From Gemmatimonadota bacterium (lineage in GTDB: Bacteria; Gemmatimonadota; Gemmatimonadetes; Gemmatimonadales; Gemmatimonadaceae), in contig JAJPIS010000053.1 of assembly GCA_021324635.1 (NCBI GenBank), positions 1-33,556 on the forward strand: a stretch of 33,556 nt of DNA, given 5' to 3'. Positions 16,186 through 23,788 of this stretch are shown here, piece by piece. The notes under the pieces were generated by a model. It was not told the origin of the DNA and made no database searches. It saw nothing but the letters and a program-made list of their open reading frames with translations. Made by a program: the position numbers and the translations under genes. Position 1 is the stretch's first letter; each line of letters opens with the position of its first letter.

Positions 16186-16938
16186 ATGATCTATATTGGC
16201 ATTCCGGTCCATGACGAAGCGCCGACCATCGGCGTTCTTCTGTGGCGGATCCGAAAGGTCTTTCAGGACTTCAAGCGCGAGTACGAGCTCATCGTCTACG
16301 ACGATGCCAGCACCGACGCGACGCCGGAGGTCCTTCAGCCGTACACCGAGGTACTGCCGCTGACGGTGATCCGGGGCGCGTCACGGATCGGGTACGGCGG
16401 CGCGCTGGACGCGCTCTGTCGGGCGGCCGCGCGCCGCACCCGGTACGCTCGGCGCGACGCGCTGGTGACGATGCAGGGCGATTTCACCGATCAGCCCGAC
16501 GGAATCCCCGAGCTGATCAAGCGGTTCGAGGGGGGCGCCGACGTGGTGGTGGCCGAGCAGCCACCGAGCATGGGCGGCCCGACTCCCGTCCGCCGGTTCC
16601 GGCGGGTCGCACCGATCGTGCTCCGGCCGTTCGTGCGCGTTCCGGGCATCGGCGATCCGTTCGGCTCGTTCCGGCTGTATCGCATCTCGGTGCTGCGCGA
16701 GGCGGCGAAGGCCGGGGAAGGGCCCGAGGCGCCGCTCGTTCGGAGCACCGGGTGGGCCGCCAACGTCGAGCTCCTGCTCCGGACCAGCGCGATGGCCCGT
16801 CGGGTCGAGTCCGTGCAACTCGCGCCACGCTACGACATCCGCCTGCGCGCGAGCCGGGTCCGACCCTGGGCCGACGCGCTGGCGGTGTATCGGTTCGCTC
16901 GGGCGGCGCGCTCCCTGCGGCCGGCGCGGGCGCAGTGA
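16186..16938 (+). CDS. Family-2 glycosyltransferase
   Basis: It is a GT-A-fold transferase that moves a sugar from a nucleotide- or lipid-linked donor. The start IYIGIPVHDEAPTIGVLL is the GT2 nucleotide-binding strand; YDDASTDAT has the Asp39-Asp40 pair; MQGDFTDQPD holds the DxxD metal-site equivalent (usually a DADLQ-like segment). The 250-residue length means a lone catalytic domain with no membrane helices, like enzymes related to dolichol-phosphate-mannose synthase. ATG 16186 gives the family N-terminus. The DUF3108 gene overlaps its stop by GTGA. Acceptor and donor are unknown. Confidence 0.88.
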   Translation: MIYIGIPVHDEAPTIGVLLWRIRKVFQDFKREYELIVYDDASTDATPEVLQPYTEVLPLTVIRGASRIGYGGALDALCRAAARRTRYARRDALVTMQGDFTDQPDGIPELIKRFEGGADVVVAEQPPSMGGPTPVRRFRRVAPIVLRPFVRVPGIGDPFGSFRLYRISVLREAAKAGEGPEAPLVRSTGWAANVELLLRTSAMARRVESVQLAPRYDIRLRASRVRPWADALAVYRFARAARSLRPARAQ

Positions 16939-17927
16939 ACCGGCGCGGGACGGTCCGCGCCGGCGCGGCGTTCGCCTGCCTCGCGGCGTCGGCGTTCGCG
17001 GGTCGGGCCGGAGCGGCGCAGAACGCGCCGGCGATCCCGACGGCGAGCGCGGCCGGTGCGGGTGGCGCGGCGGCGGACGCCGCCGACACGGCGCCCGCCT
17101 TTCCGTTCTCGGTCGGGGAGCACCTGACCTACGACGTGAAGTTCGGCATCGTCCACGTCGGGAGCGGCACCCTCGAGGTCGCGGGGGTGGAGCCGCTGCG
17201 CGGGCGGGACGCGTTCCACACCGTCTTCCGCATCAAGGGTGGGACGATCTTCTACCACGTGAACGACACGCTCGAGAGCTGGTTCGACACGCGCACGATG
17301 GCGTCGCTCCGGTTCGCGCAGCATCTCGACGAAGGGGGAAAGGTCCGCGAGCGCGACTACGAGATCTACCCCGACCGCGCGAATTTCGTGCTGAATCGGA
17401 AGCCGCCGCAGCCGTCGGTGCCGGACCCGCTCGACGACGGCTCGTTCCTGTATTTCGTGCGCACGCTCCCGCTCAACGTCGGGGACACGTACACGTTCAA
17501 CAAGTACTTCAACCCGAAGGCGAACCCGGTCACGATCCGCGTCCTGCGCCGGGAGCGGATCCAGGTGCCGGCGGGCACGTTCAACGCCGTCGTCGTGCAG
17601 CCGATCATCAAGACGAGTGGCATCTTCTCGGAGCATGGCGAGGCGCAGGTCTGGTTCTCGGACGATTCCTCGCACATCGTCCTGCAGATGAAGTCGAAGC
17701 TGAGCTTCGGCTCGCTCGATCTGTACCTGCGTGACTACCAGCCCGGGCGCGGCCCGGCCGCGAACCGCGTGGCCGAAGCGGCCGGCGACACGGGGGCGCG
17801 AGCGGCGCACGCGGCGCACGGGGCCGGCAGCGCGAGAGCCGGGGGCGGGGCCGGAATCGAGGGTGACAGCACGCCGACGGCGGCCCGCCCGTCGGGCGCA
17901 CCCCCGCCGTCGACGAGCCCACGCTGA
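16935..17927 (+). CDS. DUF3108 envelope protein
   Basis: An N-terminal signal peptide (NRRGTVRAGAAFACLAASAFAGRAGA) is followed by FPFSVGEHLTYDVKFGIVHVGSGTLEV, the start of the DUF3108 domain, a beta-rich periplasmic fold. Further family pieces are FRIKGGTIFYHVNDTLESWFD and VPAGTFNAVVVQPIIKTSGIFSEHGEAQVWFSDD. The last 60 residues are a Gly/Ala/Pro tail. GTG 16935 overlaps the glycosyltransferase stop by GTGA. The function of DUF3108 is unsettled; linkage to a glycosyltransferase hints at an envelope polysaccharide or lipid role (inference). Confidence 0.85.
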   Translation: MNRRGTVRAGAAFACLAASAFAGRAGAAQNAPAIPTASAAGAGGAAADAADTAPAFPFSVGEHLTYDVKFGIVHVGSGTLEVAGVEPLRGRDAFHTVFRIKGGTIFYHVNDTLESWFDTRTMASLRFAQHLDEGGKVRERDYEIYPDRANFVLNRKPPQPSVPDPLDDGSFLYFVRTLPLNVGDTYTFNKYFNPKANPVTIRVLRRERIQVPAGTFNAVVVQPIIKTSGIFSEHGEAQVWFSDDSSHIVLQMKSKLSFGSLDLYLRDYQPGRGPAANRVAEAAGDTGARAAHAAHGAGSARAGGGAGIEGDSTPTAARPSGAPPPSTSPR

Positions 17928-17936
17928 GCCCACGCT
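17915..17936. repeat. 11-bp tandem duplication at the DUF3108 stop codon
   Basis: GAGCCCACGCT occurs twice head to tail (17915-17925 and 17926-17936). The first copy carries the start of the TGA stop. Because 11 is not a multiple of 3, it changes frame across the junction. It looks like a recent slippage event in the leader of the next gene. Confidence 0.75.
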
Positions 17937-18033
17937 GAGCGACCGCCCGGCATCCTCCGGAGCCCCACGTGAGGCCGACCTCCGTGGGGTCCGCACCGTC
18001 CCGATCGTCCAGCGGCCGGCCAAGGTCCGCGCG

Positions 18034-18939
18034 ATGGAGTTCGCCCGACCGCCCGGGGACGACGGTGCTGCCACGATCGGCGACTTCCTCGACTCGTTGC
18101 CCGACATCCTCGTCGCCCGCGATTTCCGCGCGGTGGTGGCGGCGATCGTCGCCGCCCACCGGGCGGGCCGCGCGGTCCTGGTCATGCTCGGCGGTCACGT
18201 GGTCAAGACGGGGCTCACGCCGCTCCTGATCGACCTGCTCGAGCGCCGGGTCGTGACGCAGGTCGCGATGAACGGCTCGGCGGCGATCCACGACTACGAG
18301 ATGGCGCGGTTCGGGGCGACGTCGGAGGACGTGGCCGCCGGGATCCGGGACGGCACCTTCGGGATGGCCGAGGAGACGGGGCGCGGCATGAACGAGGCGT
18401 TCGTTGACGGAGCGGCACGGGCCCGGGGGATGGGCGAGGCCATCGCGTGCGCGCTGAGCGCGACGCCCGGCCTGGCGCACCCGGAGCTGTCACTGCTCCT
18501 GGCCGCCCACCGGCTCGGCGCGCCCGTCACCGTCCACGCGGCGATCGGAGCAGAGGTCATCCACCAGCACCCGGCGGCGAATGGCGCCGCGATCGGCGAG
18601 ACGAGTCACCGCGATTTCCGGCGGCTCGCCGCGGGGTTGAGCGGGCTCGATGACGGTGGCGTGGTGCTGAATATCGGGAGCGCCGTCATCATGCCCGAGG
18701 TCTTTCTCAAAGCGCTCACGGTCGCGCGAAATCTGGATCACGGGCGGCCGACGCGATTCGTCACTTGCGACTTCGACATGCAGCGACACTATCGCCCGAG
18801 GGTGAACGTCGTCGAGCGGCCTACCCAGGGGGGCGGTCGCGGCTACGAGATCACCGGGCACCACGAGATCATGGTGCCACTCCTGGCGTGGGCGGTCGTG
18901 GACGCGCTCGGGCGGCGCGAGGAGCCGGGCGGGGCCTAG
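18034..18939 (+). CDS. Conserved protein of unknown function, possibly deoxyhypusine-synthase-like fold
   Basis: The protein of 301 residues is soluble, with well-formed motifs: VLVMLGGHVVKTGLTPLLIDLLERRVVTQVAMNGSAAIHDYEMARFGATSEDVA, FGMAEETGRGMNEAF, HAAIGAEVIHQHPAANGAAIGETSHRDF, VVLNIGSAVIMPEVFLKAL and ITGHHEIMVPLLAWAV. The order GL..LI..L....V......G..A..HD.E loosely recalls deoxyhypusine synthase; this is a weak resemblance, not an assignment, and the active-site Lys region is not evident. ATG 18034 is the first usual start, but the upstream frame VRTVPIVQRPAKVRA also reads like protein, so translation may begin earlier. Its TAG overlaps the convergent small membrane gene in CTAG. Confidence 0.75.
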   Translation: MEFARPPGDDGAATIGDFLDSLPDILVARDFRAVVAAIVAAHRAGRAVLVMLGGHVVKTGLTPLLIDLLERRVVTQVAMNGSAAIHDYEMARFGATSEDVAAGIRDGTFGMAEETGRGMNEAFVDGAARARGMGEAIACALSATPGLAHPELSLLLAAHRLGAPVTVHAAIGAEVIHQHPAANGAAIGETSHRDFRRLAAGLSGLDDGGVVLNIGSAVIMPEVFLKALTVARNLDHGRPTRFVTCDFDMQRHYRPRVNVVERPTQGGGRGYEITGHHEIMVPLLAWAVVDALGRREEPGGA

Positions 18940-19160
18940 CAGCCCGATCCGGAGAAGCGGGTGCGGAGCCGCCGAGCGGTCTCGGGACTCACGATCCGGA
19001 TCACGACGTATACGATCACGCCGATGATCAACACCTTGATGGCGAGCCCGAGCACCCACATGGCCGCGCCCATCATGAAGCCGAACAGACTGAACACCGA
19101 GCCCAGCAGGAAGATGCCGAGCAGGGCGAAGACCCCAAGGGTGAACACAGTACGCAGCAT
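18936..19160 (-). CDS. Small membrane protein, unknown function
   Basis: It is a 74-residue protein with two membrane helices, VFTLGVFALLGIFLLGSVFSLFGFMMGAA (about 5-33) and WVLGLAIKVLIIGVIVYVVIRIV (about 36-58), then a basic C-terminal tail ending in SPETARRLRTRFSGSGC. ATG 19160 starts right before the first helix; an extension to 19208 adds an unconvincing segment. Its stop codon overlaps the opposite-strand gene by CTAG. I do not recognise the family. Helix content and strand alternation make it a credible gene despite its size. Confidence 0.7.
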   Translation of the reverse strand: MLRTVFTLGVFALLGIFLLGSVFSLFGFMMGAAMWVLGLAIKVLIIGVIVYVVIRIVSPETARRLRTRFSGSGC

Positions 19161-19443
19161 GGCGGAAAGCTCGAGTCCAGAGTCAGCGATCCATACGGGC
19201 GGTCCCACCGCAATGTTTCAGCCTGGCCACACACCCGCCGATCCCTCACCCGGCGCTCCGGCGAGCGTGCCAGGGGGCGCTCTGGGGGGCGTTTCGGAGG
19301 GCGCCGTTCAAGATACAGCCGGCGACCCAGCCGGCGAGGCGCCCGGCGGACCGGCCCGGCAGGGAGGCGACCCGCCCGGGCGGCCCGGGGCGGTGCCGGC
19401 AGCGGCGGCGGGGAGGGCGGGGAGCGCGGGGAGCGCGGCACCG
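19161..19443. other. Divergent spacer or thiO N-terminal extension, GC-rich
   Basis: This 283-nt stretch separates the small membrane gene from the conserved part of thiO. A frame open from ATG 19213 into thiO would encode a Pro/Gly/Ala-rich segment of about 77 residues with no family match. I see no clear promoter; GATACA near 19312 is the only AT-richer hexamer. It is either untranslated leader or a low-complexity N-terminal extension. Confidence 0.5.
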
Positions 19444-20580
19444 GTGGAGCAGCAACGGGCAATCGGGCGGGTCGCGGCGGGGGGCGGGCGTCCCGACGTC
19501 ATTGTCGTCGGCGCGGGCGTGATCGGCCTCTCGTCGGCGCTCGCGCTGGCGGACCGTGGGGTCCGGGTCTGCATTGTGGGCGAGACGAGGGCGGGCGAGG
19601 CGTCCCCGGCCGCCGCCGGGATCCTGGGCCCGTCACTCGAGGATACACACGGCGCGCGCGTCCCGTCCGCCGTCGAGCGGTTCGCCCTGGCGGCGCGCGA
19701 CCGCTACGTCTCGTTCCTCGCCGACCTGTTCGACCGATCGGGGGTTGCGGTCCCCCTCAATCGGCTCGGGATGCTGGAGATCGCGACCGACGACGCGGGC
19801 GCCGACGCCCTGCGCCAGCGTCGGCACGGGGAGTGGCTGGACCCACCGCGCCTGGCGGCGCTCCAGCCGGGACTCGACCGTGCGGTCGGGGGGCTCTACT
19901 TCGAGCACGACGGCGCGGTCGACAATCTCGCGCTCCTGCGCGCGCTCGCCGCCGCGGTCGACTGCTCATCGCGCATCGTCCAGTTCGAGGCCACGGTGAC
20001 GTCAGTCGCGATCGACGCCACTCAGGTGAGGTGCACTACAGGCGCGAGCGGCGAGGCGTACGAGGCCGCGCGCGTCGTGCTCGCGGCGGGCGCGTGGGTG
20101 GCGCAGATCGCCGGGCTGCCCCGCCGCATACCGGTCGAGCCGCTCCGGGGGCAGATGTTCTCGATCGGCGCCGAGGGTGGCGCGCGTCTTCGGCATGTGG
20201 TCTACGGGCCGGGGGTGTACCTCGTGCCGCGTGGCGATCGGGTGCTCGTGGGGGCCACCCTCGAGCGAGTCGGCTTTGATCCGACGACCACGCCATCGGC
20301 GCTCGCCGAGCTACGGCGGGCCGGCGCGGCCGTCTGGCCCGCCATCGGCACGACGCCGATCGCCTCGTCGTGGGCGGGGCTGCGCCCGGCCACGCCGGAC
20401 CTGCTTCCCATCATCGGCGCCGATCCGGACTGGCGCTCGGTGGTCTACGCCTGCGGTCATTCGCGGAACGGCATCCTCATGGCACCGCTGACCGCCGACT
20501 GCGTCGCGGCCACGCTCACCGACAGCGCAGTCTCGGCCGACATCTCGCCCTTCCGGATCGACCGTTTCGACGCCCGGTGA
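19444..20580 (+). CDS. thiO: Glycine oxidase ThiO (FAD-dependent)
   Basis: It oxidises glycine to the imine, the precursor of the thiazole of thiamine in organisms that lack ThiH. The dinucleotide fold DVIVVGAGVIGLSSALALADRGVRVCIV begins about residue 18. Other family marks are ASPAAAGILGPSLE, PRRIPVEPLRGQMFSI, LVPRGDRVLVGATLE, SSWAGLRPATPDLLPIIG and GHSRNGILMAPLTAD. GTG 19444 gives 378 residues, close to the known ThiO length (369 in B. subtilis); ATG 19213 would add a low-complexity extension. Related D-amino-acid oxidases cannot be fully excluded. The lipA gene follows after 135 nt with its own apparent promoter region. Confidence 0.82.
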   Translation: MEQQRAIGRVAAGGGRPDVIVVGAGVIGLSSALALADRGVRVCIVGETRAGEASPAAAGILGPSLEDTHGARVPSAVERFALAARDRYVSFLADLFDRSGVAVPLNRLGMLEIATDDAGADALRQRRHGEWLDPPRLAALQPGLDRAVGGLYFEHDGAVDNLALLRALAAAVDCSSRIVQFEATVTSVAIDATQVRCTTGASGEAYEAARVVLAAGAWVAQIAGLPRRIPVEPLRGQMFSIGAEGGARLRHVVYGPGVYLVPRGDRVLVGATLERVGFDPTTTPSALAELRRAGAAVWPAIGTTPIASSWAGLRPATPDLLPIIGADPDWRSVVYACGHSRNGILMAPLTADCVAATLTDSAVSADISPFRIDRFDAR

Positions 20581-20632
20581 CCGGCCGCACCCGCACCGTA
20601 CGGGCACCGGATGGGCATCACACGGACGCGGG

Positions 20633-20644
20633 GACATCGATGTC
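20633..20644. promoter_or_regulatory. Perfect 12-bp palindrome upstream of lipA
   Basis: GACATCGATGTC is its own reverse complement, flanked by GG on the left and GCCCC on the right, so an imperfect longer hairpin is possible. It lies 30 nt upstream of the candidate -10 box at 20674 and is a plausible operator. Confidence 0.5.
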
Positions 20645-20650
20645 GCCCCT

Positions 20651-20679
20651 ACGCGACGTCGTTTCGCGTCCGGTATATT
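20651..20679 (+). promoter_or_regulatory. Candidate lipA promoter with overlapping inverted repeat
   Basis: TATATT at 20674-20679 is the best -10 candidate. Just upstream, ACGCGA (20651-20656) and TCGCGT (20664-20669) form a 6-bp inverted repeat with a 7-bp spacer covering the place of the -35. A protein bound there would be expected to affect polymerase. The leader to ATG 20716 would be about 30 nt, pyrimidine-rich and without a Shine-Dalgarno. Confidence 0.45.
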
Positions 20680-20715
20680 TCGCCGGTCACCTCTCCTCTC
20701 GAGCCGCTGCACGTC

Positions 20716-21633
20716 ATGCCGGATACGCTGTACCAGATCATGGGGCGCCACCGGGCCGACCCGCTCCCCGAGCGGAAGCCCTCGTGGCTGAAGGTTCGGG
20801 CGCCGGGCGGGCCGAACTACGTCCGGCTGAAGTCGCTCCTGCGCGACCTCGATCTGCATACGGTCTGCGAGGAGGCTCACTGCCCCAACGTCGGCGAGTG
20901 CTGGGAGCACGGCACGGCGACGTTCATGATCCTGGGGGACGTGTGCACGCGGAACTGCGCCTACTGCGCCGTCGCGCACGGACGGCCTCCGACGTACGAC
21001 GTGGCCGAACCGGCGCGCGTCGCGCGGGCGGTGGCCGAGCTGGGCCTCCGGCACGCGGTGATCACGTCGGTCGATCGCGATGACCTGCCGGACTTCGGCG
21101 CGTCCATCTTCGCCGAGACGGTGCGGCAGATCCACGACCGGCTCCCGGACTGCTCGGTCGAGGTACTGGTCCCCGACTTTCAGGGTACCGAACGCTCGAT
21201 CCGGACCGTGCTCGAGGCACGGCCCCAGATCTACAATCACAACACCGAGACCGTGCCGCGGCTGTACAAGCGCGCCCGCCCCGGCGGGCGCTACCCGCGG
21301 GTGCTCGAGATCTTCCGGGTCGCGAAGCGCATCGCGCCCGACGTGCCGACCAAGACCGGGATCATCCTGGGGATGGGGGAGACGATCGAGGAAGTGGTCG
21401 CCGTGATGCAGGATCTCCGGGGCGTCGATGTCGACATCCTGACCCTGGGCCAGTACCTCCAGCCCTCGAGCGCGCATCTGCCGCTCGACCGCTATTACAC
21501 GCCGGCCGAGTTCCGAGCGCTGTACGACATCGGTATGGGGATGGGCTTTCGGCACGTCGAGAGCGGTCCGCTCGTGCGGTCCAGCTATCACGCGTGGGAG
21601 CAGGTGGAGAAGGCCGCGGCCCACGGGACATGA
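20716..21633 (+). CDS. lipA: Lipoyl synthase
   Basis: It is a radical-SAM enzyme that inserts two sulfurs into octanoyl groups on lipoyl domains. The auxiliary cluster ligands Cys51, Cys56 and Cys62 form the C-x4-C-x5-C pattern in CEEAHCPNVGEC. The radical-SAM cluster ligands are Cys77, Cys81 and Cys84 in CTRNCAYC. The C-terminal RSSYHA holds the Ser ligand of the auxiliary cluster. The length of 305 residues is typical. ATG 20716 gives the normal short N-terminus MPDTLYQIMGRHRADPLPERKPSWLKVRAP; the upstream open frame runs through the promoter region. It heads a run with the pyruvate dehydrogenase genes. Confidence 0.97.
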   Translation: MPDTLYQIMGRHRADPLPERKPSWLKVRAPGGPNYVRLKSLLRDLDLHTVCEEAHCPNVGECWEHGTATFMILGDVCTRNCAYCAVAHGRPPTYDVAEPARVARAVAELGLRHAVITSVDRDDLPDFGASIFAETVRQIHDRLPDCSVEVLVPDFQGTERSIRTVLEARPQIYNHNTETVPRLYKRARPGGRYPRVLEIFRVAKRIAPDVPTKTGIILGMGETIEEVVAVMQDLRGVDVDILTLGQYLQPSSAHLPLDRYYTPAEFRALYDIGMGMGFRHVESGPLVRSSYHAWEQVEKAAAHGT

Positions 21634-21651
21634 CCTGTCGATGACCCGCCC

Positions 21652-22761
21652 ATGACGCGCACGCGCTCCGCCGGCCCTGCCCCGCAGGCCCTTGCCCCGC
21701 AAGCCCCGCCGGCAGCGGCCGCCGCCACCAACGGCGCGCCCGCCGGTGGGCCGTCCGGCGACCGGGGGCTGCACCGGCACCTGCTCCGTGAGATGCTCCT
21801 TCAGCGGCGCTTCGAGGAGCGATGCGCGGAAGCCTACGCGCTGGGTAAGATCGGGGGCTTCTGCCACCTCTATATCGGTCAGGAAGGGACGGGGACCGGC
21901 GCCATCTCGGTGCTGCGTGACGACGACTACGTGATCACGACCTACCGCGATCACGCGCAGGCGATCGCCCGCGGGATCCCGCCGCGGGCGGTGATGGCGG
22001 AGCTGTTCGGCAAGGCCACCGGATGCTCGCACGGGAAGGGCGGGTCCATGCACCTGTTCAGCCGCGAGCGGAACTTCCTCGGTGGTCACGGCATCGTGGC
22101 CGGCAACATCCCGATCGCGACCGGCGTGGCGTTCGCGATCAAGTACCGGGGCGGCGACCAGGTGTGCCTCTGCTTCTTCGGCGAAGCGGCGGTCAACAAT
22201 GGGGCGTTCCACGAGGCGCTCAACATGGCGGGCCTCTGGCGGCTCCCGGTGATCTACATCATCGAGAACAACCGCTACGGCATGGGCACGGCGCTCGAGC
22301 GCGCCTCGGCGATCAACGACATCGCCGAGCGCGCCCGCGCCTACAACATGCCGCGCTCCGTCGTCGACGGGCAGGATGTGCTGACGGTCCGCGCCGTCGT
22401 GGGCGAGGCGGTCGAGCGGGCGCGGCGCGAGCAGCTCCCGACGCTGATCGAGGCGCGGACCTACCGGTTCATGGGGCACTCCATGTCCGACGCCGTGAGT
22501 GGCACGTACCGGTCCAAGGCCGAGCTGGAGGAGCACCTCAAGCGCGATCCGATCGCGCTGCTGCGCGCCCGCATGCACGAGCGCGGCGAGATCACCGACG
22601 AGGAGGTCGCGCAACTCGACGCCGAGGTCCGCGCCGTGTGCGAGGATGCATGGCAGTTCGCGGACTCGAGCCCCGAACCGACGCTCGACGCGCTGACGAG
22701 CGATGTGACCGCCGAGACGGAATCGACAGCGGGCGCGCCCATCGCCGCGGCCCGCAGCTAG
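21652..22761 (+). CDS. pdhA: Pyruvate dehydrogenase E1 component, alpha subunit
   Basis: With PdhB it decarboxylates pyruvate using thiamine diphosphate and transfers acetyl to the E2 lipoyl arm. Marks are GGFCHLYIGQE, TYRDHAQAIARG, GCSHGKGGSMHLF, NNGAFHEALNMAGLWRLPVIYIIENN (ends in the NN of the cofactor motif at 206-207) and the phospho-loop region YRFMGHSMSDAVSGTYR. The cofactor motif normally starts GDG; here residues 177-179 are GEA. Residues 1-37 are an Ala/Pro/Gly-rich extension. An acetoin or branched-chain dehydrogenase is less likely given the neighbours. It starts 18 nt after lipA, and pdhB follows after 7 nt. Confidence 0.93.
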   Translation: MTRTRSAGPAPQALAPQAPPAAAAATNGAPAGGPSGDRGLHRHLLREMLLQRRFEERCAEAYALGKIGGFCHLYIGQEGTGTGAISVLRDDDYVITTYRDHAQAIARGIPPRAVMAELFGKATGCSHGKGGSMHLFSRERNFLGGHGIVAGNIPIATGVAFAIKYRGGDQVCLCFFGEAAVNNGAFHEALNMAGLWRLPVIYIIENNRYGMGTALERASAINDIAERARAYNMPRSVVDGQDVLTVRAVVGEAVERARREQLPTLIEARTYRFMGHSMSDAVSGTYRSKAELEEHLKRDPIALLRARMHERGEITDEEVAQLDAEVRAVCEDAWQFADSSPEPTLDALTSDVTAETESTAGAPIAAARS

Positions 22762-22768
22762 CCCGGCC

Positions 22769-23752
22769 GTGGCAGTCGTCACGTACCGCGACGCCCTCAA
22801 CCAGGCGCTCCGCGAGGAGATGGAGCGCGACGAGCGCGTCTTCCTGATGGGCGAGGAAGTCGCCGTGTATCAGGGCGCCTACAAGGTGTCGAAGGGACTG
22901 CTCCAGGAGTTCGGGGACCGGCGCGTCATCGACACGCCGATCACCGAGCTGGGGTTCGCCGGGGTCGGCGTCGGCGCGGCGATGGTCGGGCTTCGCCCGG
23001 TCGTCGAGTTCATGACCTGGAACTTCGCCGTGCTCGCGCTCGACCAGGTGGTCAACAGCGCGGCCAAGATGCTGTACATGTCCGGCGGGCAGTTCCCGAT
23101 CCCGATCGTCTTCCGCGGCCCGAGCGGCGCCGCGCTTCAGCTCGCGGCGCAGCACTCCCAGGCGTGGGAGTCGTGGCTGATGCACATCCCGGGACTCAAG
23201 GTCGTCACTCCCGGAACGCCGGCCGACGCCAAGGGGCTGCTCAAGAGCGCGGTCCGCGACGGGAACCCGGTCCTCGTGCTCGAAGGCGAGATGCTGTACA
23301 ACACCCGGGGCGAGGTACCCGAGGGCGAGCACGTGGTCCCGATCGGCGTGGCCGAGCTGAAACGGGAGGGCGAGCACTGCTCGCTCATCACCAACGGCAA
23401 GATGGTGCTGGTCGCGCTCCAGGCCGCCGATCAGCTCGCCAAGGAGGGGATCCGCATCGACGTCGTGGATCTCCGCACCGTGCGCCCGATGGACGTGGCG
23501 GCGATCACGGCGTCGGTCCGGAAGACGAACCGCGCGGTCGTGCTCGAGGAGGGCTGGGAGGTGTGCGGCATCGGCGCGCAGGTGGTGGACTACGTGCAGC
23601 GGGAGTGCTTCGACGACCTCGACGCTCCGGTGCTGCGCGTCCATCAGGTCGACACGCCGATGCCGTACGCGAAGAATCTCGAGCGCGCGGCCAAGCCCGA
23701 TGCGGCGAAGACGATCGCCGCCATCAAGCGCGTCCTCTATCTCGATTCGTAA
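22769..23752 (+). CDS. pdhB: Pyruvate dehydrogenase E1 component, beta subunit
   Basis: This is the transketolase-like beta subunit of E1. Visible family segments are TYRDALNQALREEMERDERVFLMGEEV, the strand ITELGFAGVGVGAAMVGLRPVVEFMTWNF, LAAQHSQAWESWLMHIPGLKVVTP and the C-terminal TNRAVVLEEGWEVCGIGAQVVDYVQRECFDDLDAPVLRV with a closing DTPMPYAKNLE. The 327-residue length is normal. GTG 22769 is chosen because it follows the pdhA stop by 7 nt and yields the family N-terminus. No Shine-Dalgarno is visible; translational coupling to pdhA is likely. Confidence 0.95.
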   Translation: MAVVTYRDALNQALREEMERDERVFLMGEEVAVYQGAYKVSKGLLQEFGDRRVIDTPITELGFAGVGVGAAMVGLRPVVEFMTWNFAVLALDQVVNSAAKMLYMSGGQFPIPIVFRGPSGAALQLAAQHSQAWESWLMHIPGLKVVTPGTPADAKGLLKSAVRDGNPVLVLEGEMLYNTRGEVPEGEHVVPIGVAELKREGEHCSLITNGKMVLVALQAADQLAKEGIRIDVVDLRTVRPMDVAAITASVRKTNRAVVLEEGWEVCGIGAQVVDYVQRECFDDLDAPVLRVHQVDTPMPYAKNLERAAKPDAAKTIAAIKRVLYLDS

Positions 23753-23788
23753 CCCCGTACCGCGACCCGCACCGCCGACCCTCAGCCC

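Noticed and set aside
16192-16197. TATATT as a promoter for the glycosyltransferase gene
   Set aside because: It lies inside the coding sequence, encoding Tyr-Ile just after the start Met.
20311-22800. 829-codon open frame on the minus strand opposite thiO, lipA and pdhA
   Set aside because: Long antisense frames are expected in DNA this GC-rich; the plus-strand proteins have complete, ordered catalytic motifs, and the antisense product is Arg/His/Asp-rich with no motif.
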